A stretch of 64,000 bases of DNA from Semisulcospira habei (taxonomy: Eukaryota; Mollusca; Gastropoda; Semisulcospiridae): positions 21,047,255 to 21,111,254 of the forward strand of contig BTPG01000004.1 of the NCBI GenBank assembly GCA_036245525.1, given 5' to 3'. This document shows positions 54,143 through 64,000 of the stretch, in pieces. The notes beneath the pieces are model-generated. The model did no database searches and was not told the origin of the DNA. It saw only the letters and a program-made list of their open reading frames with translations. Every line of letters begins with the position of its first letter. The stretch's first letter is position 1. Position numbers and translations under genes: made by a program.

Positions 54143-54766
54143 CTGTTTGTGTTTTGCTCCATTTACTTTTATCTCTGTCCCACAGAGGGAGGGAATTACT
54201 AGGGCCGTTTACACGTGTAACTGCTCACTCGGCATGGGATCCACCCACATCATTTTCTCTTGTTATCCGAACTCCCATGTCGTAAACTTACAAGCCCATA
54301 AACCTAAGTTTGCGTTTCATAGCAAAATGATGATGTGAAGTTTTGTTTTTTCCCTTGCGACCTTTCGTTACGTTTCGTTACGTTTGTTCTTAGACAGAAT
54401 TGCTGACGAAATCCTGCTCATCTTGGCGCAGTGACAGTGGTGACTAGTATTAGGATGAATTCTGAATGAGTGGGATGAAAGTTTAAAATGGAAGTTGTGT
54501 CCTTGCCCATTCCGGCAGACTTTGTACGCTGTCATCTTTTGATAAAAAGATTTTGCAGGGAGAAAAGTCGCATTGCAGCCTCATGCACCAAACAGCCCAT
54601 TTGGAACTTTGCGAAATGTCCCCATTATAAATGCTCATGTTTCTTTTCTTTTGTTCAACTTTGTTTTCGTTGGAAGGGACATCTCTCGGGATCGGTCTGG
54701 TTGGCTGGAGTTTGCATTTGCCTGTGGTTTTCAAAACATTGATTGCGCTTGCTGGAGGTGAACTGG

Positions 54767-54895
54767 TTAACCCCTTGGCTGTCGTTAGCGACCTTTGTCG
54801 CGATGATTCCTGCATGATATTCTGGCACGACCCTTGAACTGTCGCGGACGATTCGTATCTTAAATATAGTGTGTCGGTGGCAGCGAAGGGGTTAA
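54767..54895. mobile_element. chimeric D/B TTAA element
   Basis: TTAACCCCTTGGCTGTCG and GTCGCGATGATTCCTGCA (family D) join directly to ATATTCTGGCACGACCCTTG and AACTGTC (family B). It ends GGCAGCGAAGGGGTTAA, a family A-like tip. Confidence 0.7.
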
Positions 54896-55041
54896 ACACC
54901 ACACAATGAATAGTTTATCTGTTTATTCTACATCCTGCTATTTCTGCTGGACACCAGAATCCATCAAACTACATTTTTACAATGCAAACTCACTTTTTCC
55001 TCGCTCTTTCTCCAGTCGATCTCGTCCAAACCCATCAGCTT

Positions 55042-55104
55042 CAAGAGGATAGATTCTCATGAGCCGCTGCTATCGCAGGGGCTCACGAGAATCTATGCCC
55101 CTTG
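55042..55104. repeat. family A hairpin
   Basis: CTATCG loop region, minor changes. Confidence 0.85.
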
Positions 55105-55410
55105 CCGGTCAGTGTTGGTTTTCGGTGTACCTCACACGGAGGTCATCAAGGGAGTTTACGCATGCGATTGTTTTAGCACCCTTTCTCTTTAGTATTCTGC
55201 TCCTCCTGGCAATAAAAATTCGTGGTTGGGCAGCATGAAAAACATCCATAGCTGTGAAAAGAGCAACAAGACATCCCATATTGATTATCCGCCACAAGCG
55301 GTTGTCCGTAAGGCCTAGGGTGGTTTCTCGTTTCCTCCTACGATGGAGAAGATCTGAGGGAACCTGCTACGGCATAGGAACACAGATGGATATAGTGCAG
55401 TAAACCAGAC

Positions 55411-55532
55411 ATAGGTTTCTATTAGCCCCTGGATCCTGCAGAAGCTAATGATAATTTAAGCCTTCGGCTTAGGTTCTCATTAGCCTCTCCAGGATCCAAA
55501 TGAATCGGGCGAATCCATGCTCTTCTGCAGAT
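55411..55532. repeat. diverged family A-like complex hairpin
   Basis: TTCTATTAGCCCCTGGATCC and a second TTCTCATTAGCCTCTCC with an AAGCCTTCGGCTT hairpin between. Confidence 0.5.
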
Positions 55533-56213
55533 AGAGTGAATTTTCCTGAAGACTTTCCTGAGCACCTTTGCAAACAAGGTCAACCAAAGGCAGCCTCTTG
55601 GAACCTATATACGTTTATGTCGGTGCTTCTCTCTGATCGGTGGCGTTGCGCAAGAGACTAAGTGTATGACATCCTGACAGATTTTTGTTGGTTGTTCGGT
55701 CATCATGTTATTTGCTATTCTCCAGGGTTGTTGGGTTTGTGCTCGCCGAATGATTGAGCGAGTTGCAAACGTTTTTACAGCAAAACCTTACGAGGGCCTT
55801 TGATGTCATAATCTTGTGACATGATGTTGACATTGTGATTTGTAATAAAGTCGACGTGCTGAGATGGGTTTGGCTAGTGTATTGATGCGTATACGTGTGT
55901 AAACACCACGTTTCCCGAAAAGATCGTTCAGAGCTCAGTGGCCCGCATTGCTACACTCCCGTTTTGAATCTTCATACTCTAGTTTTGTATTTTGCCATTT
56001 TTGTTCGGGCGATTGTTTAACTGATCGCCTATTTTGGGGTTTAAAAATACATGTGTATTTATTCCCCATCGTGTGTCCATAATCCAATCTTCTGTACTTC
56101 TGCATGCGTCATCAATTACCTTGGTCTTTATGTCTCCGGTCTTCTTTTCAATCATATGATTTCGACGTGAAGGCTCGATGTGTACATCTGTATTGTTTGC
56201 TTCTGGCTCATTC

Positions 56214-56298
56214 GGGGAGTACGCCACAAGTACACGTCTATTCAAATGAGATGCGAAGCATCTCATTTCAATAGACGTGCACTTGTGGCGTACTCCCC
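56214..56298. repeat. near-perfect 85-bp hairpin before a GT array
   Basis: GGGGAGTACGCCACAAGTAC...CAAATGAGATGC and complement around GA. It lies about 200 bp before the last TRIM9 exon. Confidence 0.85.
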
Positions 56299-56302
56299 AA
56301 GT

Positions 56303-56422
<120 letters not shown>

Positions 56423-56467
56423 CATAGTATTGCCGCAGTCGGTACGGATAACGAATAAAAACTGTAA

Positions 56468-56806
<339 letters not shown>

Positions 56807-58089
56807 CTAAAGGTCTGGGTGGTGTGGAGGGACAAGGTCACCATGACGGAGACTTTGGCGACTCGCCCCAGAGACAAGGGGCACCCCTCCACAAAGTGAC
56901 AGTAAGATGTTACTCCACCCAGGCACATTAGTTATCACTCTACCCAATGACACTAGATGTTACTCCATCGAAAGGCGGATATCTTTCCACCCAGTGACTT
57001 TATGTATCACCATACCCAGTGGCACGGCAGACCTGTTATGGAAGGAGCCATAGAGAGCCTCTACCCAGTGACATTATCTGTCTTTCTCTCTACAATGAAT
57101 CTACAGACTGTTGGTACGAAGCGAGCGAGAAGCAGTAGATGCCACTCCACCCACGCGCAGCAGATACAGTACATCACTCAGAACAATGGTACTGCGGACT
57201 AGTTGAGCAGTGCGAAACTAGCGTTCAGAGGGTTTGCCTGAAAAAAGTGGTACTAATGACAGATACTCTCTCAAGAGAAGTCTTGAAAGGCAAAAGTGTC
57301 ATCTGCCATTAAAGACCACCATTTAGGTGGCTGTAGCCACCTAAATGATGAGTTTTAATGACAAGGGTGGTCGCTCCAAGCAGATTCTGCTCTAAAAAGC
57401 GATACCTGCAGGACCACAGCCCGGCGAGTCAGAACCTCTACCTACGACTACAACTCTCCAGCTGCGGCAGTATCCAGACAGAATGAGGAAAGCAAACGGT
57501 CCAGTCGGGTGTTTCAAGTCCGAACTGCAGTATTGGTTGCATCACCGTACATTTTGTCTAAAGGGTCATTCTTGAATTGTGTGCTGGCATGGACTTTCCG
57601 GAGGCTGTAAGGTCTAAATTCTCAGACTAACACACAGATTGCTTCTGTCTGATGGGTCTCTACTGATGGTGCAAATGATCTGTACCTTCAGCCGACGACC
57701 CAAAAGGGGGACACCGCAAGGCCGTCTCGATCTGATAAGCTGCCATAGACTGTCTCCGCTCTGACAGTAAGCAAAATTGCCTCGCAGTAACCGTCACTAA
57801 CTGTCACCAACGTATCGGTAGCCAGTGACAGAGTGTTTGGATACTGTCACCGAGAGAGACTGGTCCTTTCTGAGCTAGGTGCACAGCGAAAATTGACCGT
57901 CAGTCAGTCGGGCAGTTACTGAGCCTCCGTGTCTCCCATACGTCATTTCCGGAAAAGGGCGACTACTCCGAGAATGAGACCGAGCTTTTCTTCCGGATGA
58001 GCGCGTCTCTGTAAAGTCGTACGCTTTTAAACCAGCGCAACGCCGTTAGTTTGACCAACAACTGGAGCAGATGGGACAGATCTCGTTCA

Positions 58090-58125
58090 GCAAGAATAAA
58101 TTCTCATGAACCCCTGCGAATCTGT
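58090..58125. repeat. family A left half
   Basis: CAAGAATAAATTCTCATGAA then CCCCTGCGAAT; no right arm. Confidence 0.6.
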
Positions 58126-58451
58126 CAGGATGATGTATATGATTGACGATACTCTCAGTGAAGATGAGACTTTCCCTGAATGTGCGGCAGGGACCACCAA
58201 GACTCGGTACCCCTGGCCATCGGAAGCGCCGAATGTGGTGCATTACTCTTATTGGAGGAGAGACCTTTTTCTGAATGGTCAACCGTAGGCTAGGTCTGTA
58301 TGCTGGGGGATATCGACCCCTCCTGCCTGCTCTCGTTACTGCGGGTGTAAGTGCCGGTTTGGCGGCAAGGTATCGCCTGGCCAGACGTGTGAAAGAAAGG
58401 ACCAGTCACTGAAGTAACTTATTTCACGTCTGCAACGAACGGATCCCCCAT

Positions 58452-58525
58452 CTGTAAGCGACACATATCCTTAAGGATTGATCTCGCAGCCTACGAGGAC
58501 TCACGAGGACATGTTCTTCTCGCTG
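58452..58525. repeat. family A remnant, diverged
   Basis: Weak pairing of ATATCCTTAAG with TCACGAGGACAT. Confidence 0.35.
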
Positions 58526-58597
58526 GTCAAATTTGAACCGCTGTTTCTTGGGCCAATAGGTCGTTCCACAGACGATACTCATCACGCATGAATCATT

Positions 58598-58814
58598 TTA
58601 ACTCGTTGTGCCCGAGGTACGAAATACCCACATTTTGGAGTTATCCTCTGAGCACTGAATTGCAATTCAGGAGACAGATCGACCATGATAGTTCAAGGGT
58701 GGTGGCAGAATAGCTTGGCGCTTATAGGCGCCAAGCTATTCTGCCACCACCCTTGAACTAGAGTCATGGTCGAGCCATATCTTGCTGTGGTGTGTCGCGG
58801 ACAGAACGAGTTAA
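58598..58814. mobile_element. family B TTAA mini-element (217 bp)
   Basis: TTAACTCGTTGTGCCCG to CGGACAGAACGAGTTAA. Core with GGTGGCAGAATAGC centred on TATA. The long arm is on the left. Confidence 0.85.
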
Positions 58815-59682
58815 ATCTTCAGCCTGTCAAAAAGAAAAATGAAAGTTTTGGTAGACTATAGAAGCTGGACGCATTTGATACTTTCAGGGACAACAGTAAA
58901 TCATCAGAAAGACTTTGAATGGACTTAGCTCACTGAGTAACATATCATACTAGAAGCGTATCAAGTCAAGTCCCACCCTGACAAAAAGGAGAGATGATGC
59001 TTGGTAGCAGGGAAAGTTCCATGAATGATAGTATGACCTCATCATTAGTAAGGACTGGACAACTTTGGAATGTGCAAACATATCTCTGTTTGCAGCGACA
59101 GAGATTTTTAAACAACACATTCTACTGGCCGCTGACTGACGTTTTCATCAAAATGAACTTTTGTGGACATTATTGAACATGAATTGAGGATTGAATTTTG
59201 TCATGTATTTACATAGACGTTATTTAAGCAATGGTTTTGGTGTGTTCGCGTGCTTCTATTTGTATGTTTTCAAGAGAGCGAGCGAGAAAGAGAGAGGGAG
59301 AGATTGAGAGTGTGAGAGCGAGTTTCATTCTGCATTTCATTAGTTTCTTCATTAAAAAAAAAAATAACACGTGTACAGTGTTCATACGTCGTGCATATAC
59401 ATTTTCTAGTTTTGATTGCTGCCTAAAATACTCATGAATTATGAATTAATTATTGTGTGTCGTTGTCGTGTGTTATTTGCCGTATGTACTACATGTATAC
59501 GCTTGTAATATGGCAGCATAGTGTTTTACGTCAAACAAAAACGTACGTCATGGAGGTAGTTGTATGACACACAGTGTGCACAAAATATTGTGTCGCCCGT
59601 TTTGGATTTGCAATTGACTATCATCTGTATATTTACTGTAGGATCTCAAGTATTGAGTGTATAGCATGGCAGTTGGCACAAT

Positions 59683-59762
59683 GTCATCGGTCCGACATCG
59701 GGCACAGTCGATCCGCGCGCGATAGCGCGCGGATCGACTGTGCCCGATGTCGGGCCGATGAC
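59683..59762. repeat. family C variant hairpin
   Basis: 80-bp nearly perfect palindrome GTCATCGGTCCGACATCGGG...GATCCGCGCGC and complement about GATA. Short outer arms CAAGTAT/ATACTTG lie at 59,648 and 59,770. Confidence 0.88.
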
Positions 59763-59935
59763 CGTTTTCATACTTGAGTATAATTTGCGATTCACTTGGT
59801 GTAGCATATTGCTTTTTGCATTTCATTGGATGCTTTAATTTATTTTGTCCATGGCTTTCCTTTTTCGGCGTCAGTGGTTGGTTGAACGTCCAAGGACACC
59901 ACTGCATTTGAGAAACGCTAATGTAAATGTCGTCT

Positions 59936-60001
59936 CCAAGAGGAATACATCCTCATGAGCCCCCGCAGACTGCGGGCGCTCATGAGGATCTATGCCTTTT
60001 G
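59936..60001. repeat. family A hairpin
   Basis: AGACTG loop, left arm AGGAATACATCC. Confidence 0.85.
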
Positions 60002-60138
60002 CTGATGAGTGGTGTTCGGGTCTGTGTACGCTCGTTATCCGGTTTGTAAATGTCTTTACTGTTTGACCATGAACTTGCCAGATGGTTGACTGTATATTGG
60101 AGAATTAATTGTTAGTAGTCACCAGCTTTTGTACTCGC

Positions 60139-60365
<227 letters not shown>

Positions 60366-60731
60366 TTCTTCTTAATTTTATTTTCTTTATTCGGATACTT
60401 CAGTTGATTTCGACTAGTTAGATAGTTTAGATATGGACAGCGTGTATTTTTCATAATGTCAAAACTACTTTTTTGGTTCAGTCAGTCTGTCTGTCCCTAA
60501 TACAAGCTTAGTTTGATACCTGTCGCCACAGTAAAGTGTGATATTTTAAAGACTACCTAAAAACAGATCGTAGGCATACGTATGCTGCAAAAACTGTTTC
60601 TCTCGCCACACGCACGGCTGTCTAAAACAGTCCAGGTATTGATCGAACAGTAGAGATTCTTCTTTGTCAAAGACGGAAGCCCCGTTGACCTCCTCTGTCT
60701 GATACGAGATCTAAAAAGGCTTACTTTCAAT

Positions 60732-60790
60732 CAAGAGACATAGATGCTCATGAGCCGCCGCAGTTGGCTCATGAGAACATATGCCTCTTG
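60732..60790. repeat. family A hairpin, shortened loop side
   Basis: GCCGCCGCAGTTGGC; the right arm lost its G run. Confidence 0.8.
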
Positions 60791-60885
60791 TAGATAGCTG
60801 GTTTTGTTGCTGGAGGGTCTCTTCTATAGTGCTCTTACTATAACAAATGCGCCAAAGAGACTCAGTTGGCCACGTAAAAAATGTT

Positions 60886-60920
60886 CGACAGGAAGTACAG
60901 ATCCTCATGAGCCCGTGATT
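60886..60920. repeat. family A left-half remnant
   Basis: ACAGATCCTCATGAGCCC without a right arm. Confidence 0.55.
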
Positions 60921-60978
60921 TATTCTCCTTACCGACTATATTGTTTCTCCGCCAGAATGTTCTTATTTTTTATCAAAA

Positions 60979-61047
60979 GACCCACACTGATTGTCTCCCT
61001 CTATTCGATACCGCTGACCAGCGGTAGCGAATCGAGGAAGACAACCA
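60979..61047. repeat. hairpin CTATTCGATACCGCTG
   Basis: TTGTCTCCCTCTATTCGATA and complement about ACCAG; a diverged relative of 33,222-33,285. Confidence 0.75.
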
Positions 61048-61509
61048 TTGTGGAAGAGAGACTGGAGGTTACAGAAGTCCACGGTGACCTGTGCTTGCAG
61101 GCGGAAGTGGTTCTTTGCTGGAATGTTCTTTTCTTTTTGTAATCGCCGGCAGAGTGTGTTTAATCGCTTGGACACGGAGCTCATTTTTGCACAGTAGGTT
61201 ATTATCAAGGTCTTCCTGTTTATTTGGGTCATCTCGTCACACGTTGCTGCACCGATTCTGCGAAGCACCGTGTCCTCGCATGCAGGCTGACAGTGAACCA
61301 GATGATGGTCGTGTTTTAATAGTTCGCGAAGGGGAAGTGATAGAATGCGAGGAGTGCCTGATTTGGAATTAAGGCTCAAAACAACAGTAAACTAGATGAC
61401 GCTCGTGTTTTTTGTAGTTATTTAATAGGGTAGGTGAAATATGATGAGATTATGTTGAGCAACAGCAGCCTAATGTGTGCTTGTCTTTGATTTTGGACCT
61501 GACGAGCTT

Positions 61510-61577
61510 GTGTGCTTGCCTGTGATTTTAGACCTTACGGCCTGTAGCCGTAAGATCCAAATCACAGACCAGCACAC
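61510..61577. repeat. family H hairpin (TTAGACCTTACGGC)
   Basis: GTGTGCTTGCCTGTGATTTT and complement about GCCTGTAGCC. Half copies lie at 61,477-61,508, and relatives near 39,265, 46,375, 47,065, 48,165 and 51,005. Confidence 0.7.
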
Positions 61578-61975
61578 CCATTATTTTCTTGTTCTTGTCA
61601 GCTTTGAGCACGGCTTTTTGTTGTTGTTGTTGTAAACTTCTGGACTTGTTGAACAAATTTGTAAACACTATCTGCCTATTCATTGTGCCGAACATATAAA
61701 AATAATGAACCATAAATTCTGGCTTAGCAAAAATAGACCTGTTCACTTTGAAAATACAGCGGAGATCGTTACCCTTATATTCAGTTTCAGCCATTGTGAA
61801 CTAGCATTCTCCAAACCCTTTTTTTTTTTTTTTTTTTTGGATGATTGCTTACCTCTTAAAACAGATTACCTAACACACCAAGTATTTTCCTTGGGCAGAG
61901 ACACCATCATTTGTGCACTTAGTGAATAACGCCCTCAGTGCTGTCAACGATGTAAATGAGGCCACGCCGTGTCGG

Positions 61976-62039
61976 CAAGAGGTATAGATTATCTTGAGTG
62001 CCTGCTTTGTAGGGGCTCATGCGAATCTATGCCTCTTGC
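61976..62039. repeat. family A hairpin
   Basis: Left arm decayed (ATTATCTTGAGTGCC), right arm good. Confidence 0.82.
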
Positions 62040-62649
62040 AGATGGAAAGATTTGGTGTGAAGAAGCACCACGCTATCTCCTTTTCAAGGAAACGCCTAGA
62101 ACAAGAACAAAAATGAGATAGAAAATAAAAAATACAATGAAACGAACACAATCTCACAGCTTGAGGGAGACAAGATAGAAGCGATAATAGACAGCTCTAC
62201 GTGAGAGACAGAAACTTCAGCATCCAGTCTTTTACCTAAGTCCCTGTACCTCCTCCACAGTTTGCCGGATTCAGATGTAGATGACGTGAGAGAGAAACGT
62301 TAGCTTTTAGGCTTTCACGTCAATGCCCATAATCGCCACAGTTCGAGGCATTCAGATGTAAATTCGTCCATTAATGTTCCGTGGGTTTTAAAGTTCTGCT
62401 CTGTTCTAGGTGTGACTGCTCTTTGTCAACAAATCATTATTATCCTAGACCTCCATATATCCCTTGTGTCTTAGCAAGGTGTATGTTTTCTCAGAAGGAA
62501 GAGAAAATGATGTTGGTTTTTTTTCTATCATAAGAAAGAGAATTCAGTGTTTGATTAGTTCAAGGATAAAGTGAACACTAAGAAACGTCGACTAAAAGAT
62601 GCACTCTGCATCTGTCGAACAGAGATTAAACAAGGTCAAATCTTTGCCA

Positions 62650-62719
62650 GCAACAGGCATATATATTCCCGTAAGCCCGGGCCAGGGTGCAGAAGCTCGT
62701 GAGAATCTACGCCCTTGCA
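62650..62719. repeat. family A remnant
   Basis: CAGGCATATATATTCCCGTA then GCCCGGGCC; right arm AGCTCGTGAGAATCTACGCC. Confidence 0.6.
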
Positions 62720-62844
62720 GGTGGATCACTTTTGTGCCTATGATAACGTATGTGTGTGGCATGATCCGTGAGAAACTGGTTTCTATCATCTGGCTCACAA
62801 ACCGCAGCGAGGCGTTTAACTCTGCCACGATATCCACCCATCTA

Positions 62845-62906
62845 CAAGAGGCATAGATCCACATGAGCTCCCGCAGTAGGGGGCTCATGAGGATCTATGC
62901 CTCTTG
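62845..62906. repeat. family A hairpin
   Basis: Shortened loop GCAGTAGG, good arms. Confidence 0.88.
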
Positions 62907-63179
62907 CTGGTCCCATTTCTGTCAGTGACTTTGGAGATTGCCCGGCGTTCACTTCACAACGGTCCAGGATTCTTCCTTTGTTTGCATCTCGTTAATCTAG
63001 ATGAGGCTTGGGTATACATACCGTCTGAAATAATAGGCCAACTTTCACCCCCCCAAAAAATAATATAAGGAAATGTGTAATAAGGGAGGGAAAAGGTGGA
63101 AGAAGCAAATACAAAAAAGAAAGAAAAGAACTATCAGTTACAGCATTCAACTTAAACACTCCACCCGCGCCCCACACCC

Positions 63180-63312
63180 TCAACCCGTAGCCCTTCCGTT
63201 TCCTCAGAAAATGTTTACTTGTAGTCTCTTATACTTGTTTGTTTTGTTATTTTGCACATATCTGTTTACAAGGGCCAACGCTTGGACAATAAAGTTGTCA
63301 GAATCTGAATAA
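63180..63312 (+). repeat. possible non-LTR retroposon 3' end
   Basis: GCTTGGACAATAAAGTTGTC followed by TGAATC-like tail sequence, resembling the 3' ends of LINEs. No coding part is seen. Confidence 0.3.
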
Positions 63313-63665
63313 GTCATAATGCGAATGTAAAAACCTGTGTCAATCCGCCTATAAATGGACAAATAATTACTACATATAAATGCGGACTGCAAATTCAGTT
63401 TTTGAGTCTACTAGACATTATTTTCTGTTTAGGCAATTATTTTGTATGAAGCTTCAGTTTCTTTCCGCCATTCATGCAATTTTCTAAGCACGCAGCTGCG
63501 CTCATTGTGTGCATTTACTCACTGCTTTGTGAGTGATGGCTTCTTTTGAAATGTCGGGATCTAGAAAAAAGAGTAACCCCAGTTGTCGCTTGGTCAGGGG
63601 CTGCAACCGCTTTTGCGCTGACATCAAAACTGCATTATCCCTCTTTGCAGTCTCATGTAGATCTT

Positions 63666-63808
63666 TTAACCCATATCATACTGAGGCTAATAGCCTCAAA
63701 TTTGTACACTGCCATATGCAAGATACATTACAGTAATCACAGATAATGATATAGACCAATGGCTATAGTGGTGCCAGAATAGCTTGGCGCCTAGAGGCGC
63801 CAAGCTAT
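63666..63808. mobile_element. family B mini-element, truncated
   Basis: Starts TTAACCCATATCATACTGAG like 10,390. The hairpin runs TAGTGGTGCC...CTAGAGGCGCCAAGCTATAG and then breaks off into unrelated sequence. Confidence 0.7.
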
Positions 63809-64000
63809 AGGGCTCGGGAAGTTCCCCGCGTTGCCTAGCAGCGTCGGCGCGTCAGCCGCCATCTTAAGAGGATACCATAGTCATCAGATAGTAGCGAAAT
63901 AGTGTTTCAACACGTTTTTCTTCATTTTTCTTTCTCTTTGGAAACAAACAAAAACTCTGGTGAGCGGTTTCCTACAGTGAAACAGTGCTGTTATTGCGGC

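Larger units (their letters stand above)
56807..58594 (+). other. probable 3' UTR of the TRIM9-like gene
   Basis: No gene seen. The first part (to about 57,200) has loose direct repeats of a unit like GTTACTCCACCCAGTGACA. A 28-bp hairpin at 57,320-57,347 (CATTTAGGTGGC inverted) lies here. No convincing AATAAA signal is visible except one inside a family A remnant at 58,094. Confidence 0.4.

Overview
The window looks like nuclear DNA of an invertebrate animal, most plausibly a mollusc or another lophotrochozoan. This rests on two spliced exons of a TRIM9-type E3 ligase separated by a 14.4 kb intron, dense microsatellites, and very many short palindromic repeats. The species assignment is inference. 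Outside one element almost nothing codes.

The centrepiece is a virus-like element with genes from 16,500 to 29,764. It holds about 13 intron-free, tightly packed genes in blocks on both strands: a DDE (retroviral-type) integrase, an 1163-residue family B DNA polymerase of the protein-primed type, an FtsK/HerA/A32-like packaging ATPase, a probable double-jelly-roll major capsid protein, several membrane or coiled-coil proteins, and several proteins I do not recognise. The set fits the Polinton/Maverick - adintovirus world: integrase inserts the genome, PolB copies it, ATPase and capsid package it. No adenain-like protease, penton or terminal inverted repeats could be recognised, so it may be a divergent lineage. 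All but one of its reading frames are open; the exception is a one-base frameshift in an A8 run. Many genes carry a TTGT...AATAAAATG-type motif abutting the start codon, and several stop codons overlap AATAAA.

Layout: 1-16,240 is gene-free flank full of hairpin repeats. 16,240-16,500 is the left edge of the element, 16,500-29,764 its genes, and 29,765-30,270 an AT-rich tail with an inverted repeat. 30,270-30,900 is a CA-rich array that contains a near copy of a piece of an element gene. 31,000-41,830 is repeat-rich flank. 41,831-42,055 and 56,499-56,806 are the last two coding exons of the TRIM9-like gene, with a repeat-filled intron between them. 56,807-64,000 is 3' UTR or downstream flank.

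The flanks contain over 50 copies of a 64-bp hairpin (family A), about fifteen copies of a second hairpin (family B), and smaller families C-H. Complete copies of several families start and end in TTAA with related tips (TTAACYC...), as expected for piggyBac-type miniature elements, and several sit side by side sharing one TTAA. There is also a TA-flanked 209-bp MITE, retroposon 3' tails, and a triplicated hairpin-bearing segment.
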